From Hanleya hanleyi (Eukaryota > Mollusca > Polyplacophora > Lepidopleurida > Hanleyidae): a stretch of 64,000 bases of DNA. Every line of letters begins with the position of its first letter. Position 1 is the stretch's first letter. The notes below the pieces were generated by a model that was not told where the DNA came from, did not search any database, and worked only from the letters and a program-made list of their open reading frames with translations. Position numbers and translations under genes: made by a program. Below are positions 11,231 through 24,235 of the stretch, one piece after another. The stretch lies in assembly GCA_036873755.1 (NCBI GenBank), contig JAVTVY010037024.1:62001-126000 (forward strand). Direction: 5' to 3'.

Positions 11231-14084
11231 TGAGTCAGGGTTTGGTCTGAATCGCTCTCCATTACCAATGTTGGACCTTGCGATCGTTAGTTGGATTGTA
11301 TCGTCTTTTCCTTGACTTAGTATCTATCTATTTAAAATCGGTAGCGGAGTTACTTACGTTGGTATTTGAAACTCCATTAAAATCGTAATCCCCTGGATAA
11401 ACTGGAGATATTAAAAGTCACCCACAGCCGTAGGTCGGTTCGAATGAGCCAAAATCCCGATAAGCTTCTCGGTCGTCCGCTCCTCGACGTTGGATGTTAT
11501 TGGTCGCATATAATTCTTTCTGACGAAATTTAGCTAAACCTGATATGGACATCACGGCGATTTCTTTAGTTCTACGGCCAGAAAGATCAAATTACATCTC
11601 ATCGATGTGTCCAACAGATAGCGGAATTTTCGTTCTCTGGTTGGGTTGACCTGGCTGAAAACGGATTTCCTATCCGATAGAAGCCGAAATCAACCGTTCT
11701 ATTGTATTTTACTGATACAGGTAACTGGGCGACTCAGATCTCGCTTCCACGATGCACTGCGCATGTATAACAGTATACAAGCAACACAATTGACACCCCT
11801 GTTTAAATATTCGCTTGTCTTCTGCTGTATTATGTTGAGTTTGCATTGTCTTATTAACAGGAGATAACTGTGTATTTTATATTATGTTAATGCCGATAAT
11901 ACAGTCGCACAAATCAAACTTTGTTTTGGAACAACAAAATAACCTTTTGGGATATTTCATATATTTAATTAAAGTGGCTAAATTACTGCACTAATGCAGA
12001 GATTTTGTAAAGAAAATGTGAGTAATAGCCAAAAATATATATTCATTATACTGCAATAGGCTTTCTAATAGAATGTAATCTGTAGATTATATGCGGACCC
12101 TTCTTCTCTGCCGCCTCTTCTGCGCAATATAATTCCCGAACGGTAAGTGTGATGAGTTATTCACTTATATTTGATCCAAAAAAGAGACCTAGAATCGCAA
12201 CACGAGATTGTTATTTGTGATATACTTAATTTCTGTTTTCTTGGATGAATAAATTGAGAGAATATGAGTGTATGAGAATATGAGAGTGGAGAACCGAAAG
12301 TATCACACGTAATATAAGGTTGTCTTACTCAAGAATGAAATGGGTAAGAGACGTACCATAACTTACATTATAACACCTGCATTTATATAGGCGAGAACTT
12401 CGATTATTCCCACTTGAGGACAGGAAAAAAACGCGTGCTTCCATAACCCAACTTCAACTAAAAGCACCATTTTAACTGCTCTGCAAACTGACCGAGCAAA
12501 CTGACATCTCAACATTGAATTACATAACAATTCATACTTAAGTATAGATATCACTGAGATGTTTTGATGACATGTGGGAATGGTTGAAGTATATGCAAAC
12601 CTAGCAATAATGTGTCTCCCTCGCTAAAATTTTTGCCTGAAATAATTAAGCGTGATTTGACAGTTTTGTTATTGTTTAGCTATCAGCTCTGTGGATTTAG
12701 AAACAACTCCGCCTGGATCGCCAACATATTTACGCAACAGCTGGCGGTCACACCGAAATTGTAAGATCAAATTGTTTACATAAGAAAAAGGAAGAATTGA
12801 TACATTTTATAGTCTCTTTTGTTGAGTTATTATTGATGATATATTTAGTGATAATCTGTATTGTTTGGTCATGTTATTATAATAGTGTCTCAAAATCGCC
12901 CAGTTACCGGACAATATTTGGCTATAACACACAATTGGCGTAGCGTTTAAATTAAAACTCTCTTCTGTGTATAAACAATTAGAAAAATTTAAAGCTGAAT
13001 GCTTCTGTTAAACTCATACACATCACGGACTATTCCCCCCGCCGCCCCTGTCCTTCGTGTTTTTTCACATCCCTCAATCAGGATTTTCAACTTGTTCTCA
13101 ACCTAGTTTTATAATAATGTGATTATATTGTATGCGGAGTATAAGTTGAATGCACGCATGGCTGGCATGGTAGTCCAGTGATAATTCAATGAAACGCTGA
13201 TAATGGTCCTTGTTGAAGTGGAAAATAGTCAGCATAACTTTATGTGGTTAAAAAAAATCAACACAAATATATGATATAGATATTATGACAAATAGGACAA
13301 ATCAGATCAATTTAGACAGTGACACGAATTGAAGATAGTATGACATAATATGGAATACAATACAAGCGTCTAGGCCGTCATTCAGTATTCAACCGTCGTC
13401 CAATAAAGGATTTCCGCGTCCATGATCCAAACACCTAATTCATATAATAACATTAGCACCAAATTAAAAGGATAAATCATGGTATACATAGAACTAGGGT
13501 AATTTCCAGTCAGACAGAAGCGGTCAACAGTTTTCAATGATGCCAGCAAGACGTCATGATGTTCCAAAAATAATATTCAGGGTAGCTAGTATTTCGTACA
13601 TCTAAGCTTTTAAAATTCTGAGTTGTAAGCGATCCAGTAGTTTGCCGCCAAAGACTCTTACTGGCGGATTTCTGTCATTTCAATTGTGTCTTTGACAGGT
13701 TAAGTATACAGTGGTCGTATATTATAACTCGCCTAGTTTGCGATATTCCCCCGCATTTAAAATATCTTAACATCTGATCAAGTTTGTTCTTGAATAGAGC
13801 CAATCGAATACGGCACATTATAGACATTTGGGCTTATAGGAAACTAGGTTTCGGAACTAGGAACTGCATATTCCCATCCAATTGAAATCAGGCCAACTTA
13901 AGAAAACAAAGCGAGAGGTTGGGCATGGGTGTGTCTAAGGTGTCGCTCCGCTATCAACACTTTACTATATATGGTCAAGTAAATGTTTCATAATTCCATT
14001 CTTTAAGTAATGTGCCACCACAAATTCCATAGACCTACATCCTGTGTTAGCTTGATAGTGAGTGGAAATATTATGCAAAGAATA
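11164..14084 (+). repeat. Duplication D2, copy 1 (2.9 kb)
   Basis: Nearly identical to 14562-17491, with only occasional substitutions and small indels such as the extra ATACTTAAGATAAC near 15924 in copy 2. No gene is recognised. The 73-codon open frame at 11646-11867 recurs in copy 2 but has no domain and follows DNA-level similarity only. Confidence 0.9.
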
Positions 14085-14561
14085 AGGGATCGTTTCCATT
14101 ATTCGTTTTTTCTTCAGTCGCGATTTTTCTTCAATTTTCTCGATTGAAAAACGATCATTCGCGAATCAGTCGCGAGGATATCGAAAGAAAAATGAGAAAA
14201 AACGATTGAACCTTTTCTGAAAAAAACCATTCTCTCGCGATATCGTTTTTGAATCGTTTACCCATGCGCGATCCGCTCTTGATCGGGAATCTTCAATCGC
14301 GAGGGAATCGGGGTTTTTTTCAAGGTGCGAGAGAATCGTGAGGCGGAGTGATATCTGACACATAGGCCGTGTTGCCGTCGTACGCCGCTCTATTTGCGAA
14401 CTGGGAACTACAAATAATGTTGGTTGTGGATTTGTCGATGGAAAACCTATATTACTATACTATACTGTATAAATGCGTAAGATAACCGGATAATATATAT
14501 GATTCACGATCTATAGTCTCCTACAAGCCGAAGTAGGGCATATGCTGGAAATATCTATACA
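14085..14561. other. 478-bp spacer between D2 copies, rich in hairpins
   Basis: The spacer begins GGGATCGTTTCCATTATTCG and is full of mutually complementary words such as CGATTGAAAAACGATC, TTCGCGAATCAGTCGCGA and TCTCGCGATATCG. This could be a non-autonomous DNA transposon or its remnant. I could not define both termini or a target duplication. No coding sequence is seen. Confidence 0.45.
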
Positions 14562-17491
14562 GACTGGTCAATACGACGAATGACTGGTCAACAAGAATGA
14601 TGACTGGGCAATAAGATGAATGACACTATGAGTCAGGGTTTGGTCTGAATCGCTCTCCATTACCAATGTTGGATCTGGCGGTCGTTAGTTGGATTGTATC
14701 GTCTTTTCCTTGACTTAGTATCTATCTATTTAAAATCGGTAGCGGAGTTACTTACGTTGGTATTTGAAACTCCATTAAAATCGTAATCCCCTAGATAAAC
14801 TGGAGATATTAAAAGTCACCCACAGCCGTAGGTCGGTTCGAATGAGCCGAAATCCCGATAAGCTTCTCGGTCATCCGCTCCTCGACGTTGGATGTTATTG
14901 GTCGCTCATAATTCTGTCTGACGAAATTTAGCTAATCCTGATATGGACATCACGGCGATTTCTTTAGTTCTACGGCCAGGAAGATCAAATTAGCTCTCAT
15001 CGATGTGTCCAACCGATAGCGGAATTTTCGTTCTCTGGTTGGGTTGACATGGCTGAAAACGGATTTCCTAGCCGATAGAATCCGAAATCAACCGTTCTAT
15101 TGTATTTTACTGATACAGGTAACTGGGCGACTCAGATCTCGCTTCCACGATGCACTGCGCATGTATAACAGTATACAAGCAACACAATTGACACCCCTGT
15201 TTAAATATTCGCTTGTCTTCTGCTGTATTTGGTTGAGTTTGCATTGTCTTATTAACAGGAGATAACTGTGTATTTTATATAAGGATAATGCCGATAATAC
15301 AGTCGCACAAATCAAACTTTGTTTTGGAACAACAAAATAACCTTTTGGGATATTTCATATATTTAATTAAAGTGGCTAAATTACTGCACTAATGCAGAGA
15401 TTTTGTAAAGAAAATGTGAGTAATAGCCAAAAATATATATTCATTATACTGCAATAGGCTTTCTAATAGAATGTAATCTGTAGATTATATGCGGACCCTT
15501 CTTCTCTGCCGCCTCTTCTGCGCAATATAATTCCCGAACGGTAAGTGTGATGAGTTATTCACTTATATTTGATCCAAAAAAGAGACCTAGAATCGCAACA
15601 CGAGATTGTTATTTGTGATATACTTAATTTCTGTTTTCTTGGATGAATAAATTGAGAGAATATGAGTGTATGAGAATATGAGAGTGGAGAACCGAAAGTA
15701 TCACACGTAATATAAGGTTGTCTTACTCAAGAATGAAATGTTTAAGAGACGTACCATAACTTACATTATACCACCTGCATTTGTATAGGCGAGAACTCCG
15801 ATTATTCCCACTTGAGGACAGGAAAAACACGCGTGCTTCCATAACCCAACTTCAACTAAAAGCACCATTTTAACTGCTCTGCAAACTGACCGAGCAAACT
15901 GACATCTCAACATTGAATTACATATACTTAAGATAACAATTCATACTTAAGTATAGATATCACTGAGATGTTTTGATGACATGTGGGAATGGTAAAAGTA
16001 TATGCAAACCTAGCAATAATGTGTCTCCCTCGCTAAAATTTTTGCCTGAAATAATTAAGCGTGATTTGACAGTTTTGTTATTGTTTAGCTATCAGCTCTG
16101 TGGATTTAGAAACAACTCCGCCTGGATCGCCAACATATTTACGCAACAGCTGGCGGTCACACCGAAATTGTAAGATCAAATTGTTTACATAAGAAAAAGG
16201 AAGAATTGATACATTTTATAGTCTCTTTTGTTGAGTTATTATTGATGATTTATTTAGTGATAATCTGTATTGTTTGGTCATGTTATTATAATTGTGTCTC
16301 AAAATCGCCCAGTTACCGGACAATATTTGCCTATAACACACAATTGGCGTAGCGTTTAAATTAAAACTCTCTTCTGTGTATAAACAATTAGAAAAATTTA
16401 AAGCTGAATGCTTCTGTTAAACTCATACACATCACGGACTATTCCCCCCGCCGCCCCTGTCCTTCGTGTTTTTTCACATCCCTCAATCAGGATTTTCAAC
16501 TTGTTCTCAACCTAGTTTTATAATAATGTGATGATATTGTATGCGGAGTATAAGTTGAATGCACGCATGGCTGGCATGGTAGTCCAGTGATAATTCAATG
16601 AAACGCTGATAATGGTCCTTGTTGAAGTGGAAAATAGTCAGCATAACTTTATGTGGTTAAAAAAATCAACACAAATATATGATATAGATATTATGACAAA
16701 TAGGACAAATCAGATCCATTTAGACAGTGACACGAATTGAAGATAGTATGACATAATATGGAATACAATACAAGCGTCTAGGCCGTCATTCAGTATTCAA
16801 CCGTCGTGCAATAAAGGATTTCCGCGTCCATGATCCAAACACCTAATTCATATAATAACATTGGCACCAAATTAAAAGGATAAATCATGGTATACATAGA
16901 ACTAGGGTAATTTCCAGTCAGACAGAAGCGGTCAACAGTTTTCAATGATGCCAGCAAGAGTCATGATGTTCCAAAAATAATATTCAGGGTAGCTAGTATT
17001 TCGTACATCTAAGCTTTTAAAATTCTTAGTTGTAACCGATCCAGTAGTTTGCCGCCAAAGACTCTTACTGGCGGATTTCTGTCATTTCAATTGTATCTTT
17101 GACAGGTTAAGTATACAGTGGTCGTATATTATGACTCGCCTAGTTTGCGATATTCCCCCGCATTTAAAATATCTTAACATCTGATCAAGTTTGTTCTTGA
17201 ATAGAGCCAATCGAATACGGCACATTATAGACATTTGGGCTTATAGGAAACTAGGTTTCGGAACTAGGAACTGCATATTCCCATCCAATTGAAATCAGGC
17301 CAACTTAAGAAAACAAAGCGAGAGGTTGGGCATGGGTGTGTCTAAGGTGTCGCTCCGCTATCAACACTTTGCTATATATGGTCAAGTAAATGTTTCATAA
17401 TTCCATTCTTTAAGTAATGTGCCACCACAAATTCCATAGACCTACATCCTGTGTTAGCTTGATAGTGAGTGGAAATATTATGCAAAGAATA
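14562..17491 (+). repeat. Duplication D2, copy 2 (2.9 kb)
   Basis: Second copy of 11164-14084 in the same orientation. It starts within minisatellite units and ends at TATTATGCAAAGAATA, the same place as copy 1. The high similarity indicates a recent event. The repeated 73-codon frame at 15044-15265 is not supported as a gene. Confidence 0.9.
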
Positions 17492-18098
17492 TAAAACCAG
17501 TTGACACTATGATGTCCGGCTGGAGGGGAGCACTACAGTTTCATTTTCAAGGGGACCATGTTTACATATCGCAAACGTGACCCTACAAGAAAAATCCAGT
17601 TATGAAACCATTTGAGAGACAAAACTGCTGTGATAAAACATGGTAGTATGCTTACTGTATACTACATGTATATTATAACACGGGTAAATACAGGTATGCA
17701 CGTATTATAAATTCTCAATATACGAGTGCTGTGGAATAAATATAACCGCACAGGCAATGAGCTCATGAGTTTCGACAAAAAGAAGAAAGCTGTACGCATA
17801 GTAATTTCGTGAATGAAGACATGGAATAGTTCTCTGCCAGTGACTAACCCTCTGTCATGGACTGACATACCAAACACCGCCATTTCCTTGACAAAAACAA
17901 AAAGCAAAAAACACACACAATGAAACAAGAGAAATTTTGTTTGCCCACTTTATCTGTTTGAACCTATGTAAGTTCTACATTCGTAACACGCACACTCTGA
18001 ACATTACAGGAATGGTAATCTCTTCTGTACGGAGAAACTTCTAATTCCATAACTACTAAGGGCATTTGAAGATTATACTATTGAGGCCCGCGTAGACA
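17492..18098. other. 600 bp with nothing recognisable
   Basis: AT-rich sequence between duplication D2 and the first TTTA-flanked MITE. The 88-codon minus-strand frame at 17662-17928 has hydrophobic stretches but no recognisable family and no splice support. Confidence 0.5.
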
Positions 18099-18102
18099 TT
18101 TA

Positions 18103-18520
18103 CCCTACCTGGGGGGGAGAGGGGCACTTTTCGCCCCCACCCCCTGTTTTTTGGCTCCTATCTCCGGAACGACAAAATATTTAGAGCTGACACTCCGTAG
18201 TTTATCATACTGGGCTCATCTCGAACCTGTTTGTATAACCCCCTAACAGAGGATCATTTGAAAAAAACAAAAACACATAACTAAAAAAATTGAAAAATTT
18301 GATCAAAAAATCGTTAAAAATGCCTTTTTTCGAAATGACGTCACTGTGACGCATCATGGCCGCCATCTTAGATTCTTTTACATTTTCTAGTAGAGCTTGA
18401 CCAAAGATATAGTGTGATAAGTTTCATCACCCTAGCCTTACGGATAGTGAAAATATATAGGGGCACTTTCCACCATTCCCCAGGCTGTGGTACACCCCAA
18501 ATAGCCCAGGCCAGATAGGG
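18103..18520 (+). mobile_element. piggyBac-like MITE, copy a (TTTA flanks)
   Basis: The element begins CCCTACCTGG and ends CCAGATAGGG, so the terminal inverted repeats match at 9 of 10 bases. It is flanked on both sides by TTTA (18099-18102 and 18521-18524). The interior carries the family hallmarks: TCCGGAACGAC, AGAGGATCATT, AATGACGTCACTGTGACG and TAGTAGAGCTTGACC. CCC...GGG termini next to a TTAA-like tetranucleotide are the hallmark of piggyBac-type insertion. There is no coding capacity, so it is non-autonomous. Confidence 0.75.
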
Positions 18521-18539
18521 TTTACCATACCATGCCTAA

Positions 18540-19084
18540 CAAGCCCCCTCCCCTACCAAACTTCCTCCCCTATCGCCGGAACGACAAAGAAACTGACAGC
18601 TCACCCTCCGTGATTTTTTAATCAGTCATATCGTGGTTATTGTGGGCCTATTTGCATAACCTCCCCGAACCCCCGCCCCGTCCCACACCTGCGTAAAGAA
18701 TCATGGGTAAATTCAAGATGGCGGCCATGTGCGGTACCAGAAAAGTGATATTTTCTCAATTTTCTTCCAAATTCATGCTTTTCTTCCAGTAAAATTGGGC
18801 AAAATCTATTTTATTTCACATCAGACTAGTATTTACTAATTTATCATGCAGTTTTACAAAGAATACACATACATTAAATTTCGAAAAATCTGACCGAAAA
18901 ATCAACCAAACACTGCCTGTTTTGAAAATGACGTCACTGTGATTTTTTTTCTACATTTTCTAGTAGAGCTTGACTCTAGGGTATAGTCTTGTAAGTCCCT
19001 TAGCTCAAGGGGTAAGACAAATATTTAGGGGGCGGGGCCCCTCCCCAGGCCTGGACAAGTTCCAAAAGCCCAGGTCAAGTAGGG
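18540..19084 (+). mobile_element. piggyBac-like MITE family, copy b (left end unclear)
   Basis: Contains the family hallmarks in order: GGAACGACAAAG, CTATTTGCATAAC, AATCATGGGTAAATTCAAGA, TTTCACATCAGAC, AATGACGTCACTGTGA, TAGAGCTTGAC, and a right end CAGGTCAAGTAGGG followed by CTAA at 19085-19088. The left terminus is eroded or merges with copy a. Confidence 0.6.
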
Positions 19085-20514
19085 CTAAGTCAAATGCTAA
19101 GTACATGTATGTTCTAAGGGTGAACAAGGGAGCCCACTGAGAAGGAGGTTACTGGTAGATCAAAACGGAACAGAACATATGGATATGTGTTAGATCGAAT
19201 AAAATGACCAAGGTGTAATACTCTCCCTATCAGAGCGACGAGATAAGAACCTGCATATAGTGTAAGCATATCTCGCATTCTGGTATTGGTTACATTTTGC
19301 TGTAGCACGTCACAAACAGTTGATGCAGAACAACGTTAAAGCATGAAAGTTTTTTTTTTGCTTCCTAAATTGTTTCAACTAGAAATGAAAAAGTACGATA
19401 TCTATGCATCTTCTAGCGAGTTACCTTCTAAGCAGTGGCAGTCAACAGTTTTCGGTGATGTTAGATACTACTATTCCCTTTGTCCGGTACCAGCCGAAGC
19501 CCCTCGACGAGGAAAACACTGTCTATCTCGTTAACATAGTGTTGACTACAACTACACTGTAATGATGCCATGGCAGTACCAGATCCAGATTGGACACGCA
19601 AACGACGAGGACCAGTTCTGGTACCGTTACGGTGAAAATGCAGCCACCGCTGTGGTACCATACCGCTGTGTGCTAAATGTTTCAACGACAGGCAATTTTG
19701 GCGTGCACTCTTCATCAACATTATATCTGTCCATAATTACAATTGTAGTAACTAGAACCCTTACCAATATATCTAAATCGTTTGGCCCATTCAGTAACTC
19801 TGAAGTGTAACAAAGGAAAGCACAAGGAGTATGAAAATAGTCTACAAGTAGCTTTTCCCCCTAATCTTACCACAATACGCAAAGAACAGTTCGTCAAATA
19901 AATTTTTTGCGGTATGCCTTAAAATTCAACAGAAGCGCCAATAAATGCCTCTCGTGGTTGGTTACTTCTCTTAACTACGAAAGAAAATATTACGGTTGTC
20001 GTTTAATGTTTAAATGCCACCTACAGACACACGATATCCAATGTGCTGACCATTCATTAAATTTTCAAAACTTTATTCGTGGAATACGTGGCTAAAATCG
20101 GCATATTCAGAAAAAAAACATATTTGTCTTCAAAACAGTATTTATTGAGTCACAGCTGTCATAAAAAAAGGTGTTCAGACCTAATGAAAACTGTGACATG
20201 GATTCTGAGAATATAAATATTCAATTACAAAAAATATACCGACTTAGTGCATGGTTCCACAGTGAACTGATGTACATGCAGAATGGGTTGATGGGCGCTG
20301 AACTGATATATGTACAGTTTATTAGTTTCATGACATGAAGTCCTTTTACATCGAAGTTCTGCGAAAGCAGTAGGTCTTCTTGGCGATATAACAATATGCC
20401 GTTTTAGTACACGTGTTCCGGGTTTGTGTTCAGAAAAACGAGCCTTTTGTTAATAAAATCCACTTTCATAGCGAGCAAGAAACGACGTGCCGGGTTAAAT
20501 GGCGAAGTAATGAT

Positions 20515-20800
20515 ATAACATATACGGGAAGAGGGAAGAGGTGCCGACACACTGACAGAGCCACATGATTTTACAGTATGGTCTTCTGGTAAATCTATTC
20601 TAAAGTACATACCAAGAATCTAACAATTCGTGATATGTGTTGTATCTCAGGTACGCTTTTATTGCACCTGTTCATGTGGCAACTTGGATGACATGACCAC
20701 ACGGCCCCTAACACCGTCATAAGCCGTATTATATACAAATCTAGAGAGATATGATGGAAATGCTCCGACAACTCGTATATTGGTAATTGCTTAGCTGTGT
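20515..20800 (+). repeat. Dispersed repeat family R, copy 1
   Basis: Contains GAGGTGCCGACA, ACATACCAAGAATCTAACAA, TCGTGATATGTGTTGTATCT and GCACCTGTTCATGTGGCAAC. The same string of words occurs at 51360-51650, and in reverse orientation at 32535-32785 and 33000-33300. Shorter related stretches lie near 40398-40470 and 46205-46265. The termini are not defined, so the class is unknown. Confidence 0.6.
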
Positions 20801-21159
20801 CATTGTGACAACTCGTACACTGGGGATTGATGGAAGCCGATAGCGGCCACTCGCGTTCTCGCTATCTCGCCCTGTGAATTTGGCCAGGCGAAATGGCGAA
20901 AATACGAGAATTAAGGGCGCGAATGGCCGATAGTGGCCATCAAAAAGGTCGCAGCACGATAACACGAGAACACACGAACGATGCCATTAGTATAAAACTG
21001 TAAGGATATTTCCAATCTCTAGGAATTTCACTGTTAAACCTTCCGTATTTGGCATTTGGCTTGCACGATCCCCCGACCTACCCCTCTCCCTACTTACCCC
21101 CAAAATGAAATGAGCATTTCGAGCCAATTGTAAATATAGTTCTCATACGAATTGTTTAA

Positions 21160-21370
21160 GTGAAAGTTTAAATCGAATATCATATTGGAATTTTATATTG
21201 AAATTTTAAATTCAAATTCCCAATATAAAATACCAACTCTTAAAATTAAAAGTTCAAATTAAGATTTCAACTGTAAAATTCACTTTAAATATCAAATCAA
21301 AGTTAAAATTTTCACTCGAAATTTAAAATGCGAATTCATAAAAGATTAAAATATTTCAATTTCAATTTCA
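21160..21370. repeat. AT-rich, self-complementary tract
   Basis: Runs of TTTAAAT, AATTTTA, TTCAAATT and AAATTTAAAA form many short inverted repeats. The tract is kept in D3 copy B at about 52040-52245. It may be a decayed AT-rich MITE or a simple low-complexity region. Confidence 0.4.
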
Positions 21371-22135
21371 AGTTGATAAGATGATGTTCGAAACTGATGC
21401 GGCTCTCCTCACATCAGTATGAAATGGATCTGTCTGGGCACTTGCTTCATTCCACCTGATTCATTGTGCAGCAGATTATCTTCACAAGGCATTCCTTTCA
21501 TAATGAACTGTAGTGAACGTTATGCAACATCAACAACATGGTCGTAGTAATCTTGACTTACAGCTGGAGTACCCAGTATAAATAGTTGGATCAGATTATA
21601 TATTCCCATTATTCTAAAACGCGGCCGTTTTGAATACGGACAACATTTCCGGTAAGGCTTTGGTGTAAGACCTCCCAATAAAATGGTAATATATGATACT
21701 GGACAAAAGACTGACAATGCAACTTGAAGCAGATTGTCTGTTGCCGCATTAAACGAATTACCAACTTAGATAAACGGCTATTTATGATAGGCCGTACATA
21801 ATTCAAGCATGTGTGACCCTAAAGAAGTTACCAATGTTACTTCTGTACGTCGAATTGCGCATTCAGCATATAATATACGGCAAATGTTTCGTGCAAAATA
21901 CGAATAAAGAATTATTATTAACTCATAGGCGACATGCGTATAGAGAGATTAATATACAACAGTTATATCTCCGAATCTTCACTATAATAATTTTTATTAT
22001 ACTAACGGCAATTGTATGCTTGAATAATTTCGAGAATTGATGCAAATGAACCGTGAAAAATATTACATGTATCTGTTACCGCGACGTATATTACATACGG
22101 GCAATGCATTTAGACAGCTATCCATACGTAGTCCG

Positions 22136-22438
22136 CTATGAAAAGTGGGCAAAACTATTTTATTTCACATCAGATTAATATTTACTAATTTATCATGCAT
22201 TTTTTGCGGAGAAATTGCATTAATAAAAAAGATATGTCGTTTTGAAAATGACGTCACTGTGACATCATCAAAGCGGCCATCTTGATTTTTTTACATTTTC
22301 TGGTAGAGCTTGACCCAAGGGTATAGTGTAGTAAGTTTCAGTTCCCTAGCTCAAGGGGTAAGAAAAATTATTAAGGGGGCCATTTCGCCCCCCCCCCCCA
22401 GGTCACAACAACTCCCAAAAAGCCCAGGTCAGATAGGG
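22136..22438 (+). mobile_element. piggyBac-like MITE family, copy c (5'-truncated)
   Basis: Starts at the family's internal word GAAAAGTGGGCAAAAC and runs through AATGACGTCACTGTGACATC and TAGAGCTTGACC to the right end CAGGTCAGATAGGG, followed by CTAA (22439-22442). Its D3-B counterpart (53008-53345) ends at TTAA. Related ~170-bp stretches containing CTAACGGCAATTGTATGC flank it at about 21965-22135 and 23625-23765. Confidence 0.65.
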
Positions 22439-22591
22439 CTAATATAGGCAGAATATCGGTGGGGGGGGGATTTCCAAGAGTTCAGTTTCGTCGGAGTCAT
22501 AATGCATACCCTACTTTGTAGGTCCAGTAACGTTAGTTTCACTGTCGTGTGCACCGGTTATATCTCCAAATCTGTACTATAACACTATATG

Positions 22592-23612
22592 TCTCAGCGT
22601 CTTGGCTAATGTGATGTCAGCTTTTATTTTGTATATATTTATCTACTGTCTGTGATAAGCATGTGAATTATATTTAACCCTTGTATTGATTTTATTGCAT
22701 GTTTTGCATGTGTTTTATTTTATTTAATAATCTGTGATATGCATGTGGTAACTTTTTAGTCATTATACACTTTAAATTAAATTAATCTATGAATGAAATT
22801 TTTATTTAATGTTGTGCCCATTTGTATTTTCTGATTATATTGGTCACTATAATAGTACATGCATATATCTGTAAATTTGATAGACATGAGTTTACATCAA
22901 ATCTGGCTTTTATTGCTAAACACTGTTTTAAATAATGTCTTTGCTTGTTCTGGTTGGACATCGGTGTCGGAGGATCGGTGTCTGAAGATATTCCGGTGTT
23001 CACCAGAATGAGTGTGGATATTACATCAAATCTCGTTCAATATACGTTTTCTTATTTATGCTTAAGGGTGGGGAGGGGGTGAACAGTTTTGTTTTAAATA
23101 ATGTCTTTGCTCGTTCTGGCTGGACATTAGTGTCTGATGATACCACGAGGTCATCGGTCACGGTCTTCACCGGGATGAGTAGAGATGTTATGGTACATCA
23201 TTTTTAATAACCACACAAATACTCTTGTCTAAAATAATATGAATTTATTATTAATTGAACATAAAATATGCATGTGCTGTTTCGGCCTTTATAATTCAGT
23301 TATATATGTATGATAAATAGGGTCGTTGTTTCATAATATATGCATGCTGGTTGTTTTTATATTATCTTTTAAAGTTTAAAGTGGTACCCCTCCTTCTTAC
23401 ACAACAACGCCTCTGGAGCCTCAATTTACATGTTTATATGTCCCATTGAGTATCTTAAAAACACAGTATTTCTTTTAAAATCAAACGTGAAGTATTTATT
23501 TTTTATATTCAAGTATAAGTTTTAATTGTTTTTTTTTAAAGCAACCTCAATGGTATGGCCTACATCATCCAACTTAGGATGGGAGGCCACAAATTCAAAA
23601 TCTGTCTGTCTG
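22592..23612. mobile_element. 1,021-bp insert with 12-bp target duplication, absent from D3-B
   Basis: The insert is flanked by exact copies of TAACACTATATG (22580-22591 and 23613-23624). The paralogous site 53468-53479 has a single copy, so this is a genuine insertion. Its right end has a CTGT-type tail (TCTGTCTGTCTG), as in many retroposon 3' ends. It contains two related segments, around 22930-23030 and 23095-23210, sharing words such as TTTGCTTGTTCTGG and GTGTCTGA. No protein domain is seen. Most likely a SINE-like or LINE-3'-derived retroposon; the class is uncertain. Confidence 0.75.
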
Positions 23613-23848
23613 TAACACTATATGTTGTGCTAACGGCAATTGTATGCAATTGTATAGAATTTTCCTAGAATGGGTGCAACTGAACCGTGACAACTGATTA
23701 TTGTCTGTCACTGCGACCTATACTACATACAGAATGCATTTAGGCAGCTGTCCATTCGTGGTTCTAACGCTTGTCCCATCGAGATGAAATACTGCTCCTT
23801 ATGATATTATTCTGTACAAACAATTGGACTTGTACTGAAAAGATCAAA

Positions 23849-23990
23849 ATGACGACGTGCTCACAGCGAGTCACAAAATTAGTGGGCTTTGTGTTAAGCT
23901 TAGTGTGTAGTATTCTTGATTGTATTACATTTTCGTTCAATGTCTACGCGGTCCCGCTGAAGATTACATTCAACTTTACAGAATCAGAAG
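23849..23990 (+). CDS. Exon 1 of an MFS (nodulin/NFD4-like) transporter
   Basis: The ATG at 23849 opens a 47-codon exon that ends in a phase-1 splice site: GAATCAGAAG followed by donor GTATGT at 23991. The peptide has a basic start, MTTCSQRVTK. A hydrophobic helix follows, LVGFVLSLVCSILDCITFSF, then NVYAVPLKITFNFTESE. This is the layout of TM1 of an MFS protein leading into its first loop. Joined to exon 2 (33498) it gives FTESE-V-EAVASANSAALC in frame. The same frame is open upstream to a TTG at 23771, so the start is not certain. The intron to exon 2 would be 9.5 kb, filled by D1-B repeats and a LINE. A near-identical exon stands alone at 53698-53839. Confidence 0.6.
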
Positions 23991-24159
23991 GTATGTAATA
24001 AGTCCTTAGCCTATGTATAATATATTTCCGACTGCAAATTCATTGAGAAACAGACCTTTGTCAGTGTGGCTTTTTGGCGATCGATCCATGCAAAAATGGA
24101 GTCGGAAAAAATGCTAGCCAGGAAGGGCTATCGCACATTTGGCGCAGTAGTTTTTAATT

Positions 24160-24235
24160 CAAAAACGTGAAGATGCTAAGTTGCGATAAGATGTGCGAAG
24201 TTGCGATATGCTGCGCGATGATAGCGAAACTTAGA
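24160..24235 (-). repeat. Degenerate GCGAAGTTGCGAT repeat
   Basis: Words AAGTTGCGATAAG, TGTGCGAAGTTGCGAT and ATGCTGCGCGATG recur. This is the reverse complement of the repeat vocabulary at 3300-3425, and it is longer in D3-B (54045-54245). Confidence 0.55.

Noticed and set aside
11425..11450. tRNA/SINE B-box-like word GGTTCGAATG
   Set aside because: No matching A box at the right distance, no cloverleaf, and no SINE-like structure around it; the word recurs near 14835 only because of D2.
11646..11867. 73-codon frame conserved in both D2 copies
   Set aside because: The D2 copies are nearly identical overall, so conservation carries no information; no domain or splice support.
19461..19810. 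Overlapping open frames on both strands, repeated at 50292-50659
   Set aside because: Conserved only because they lie in D3; no family recognised and frames on both strands are equally open.
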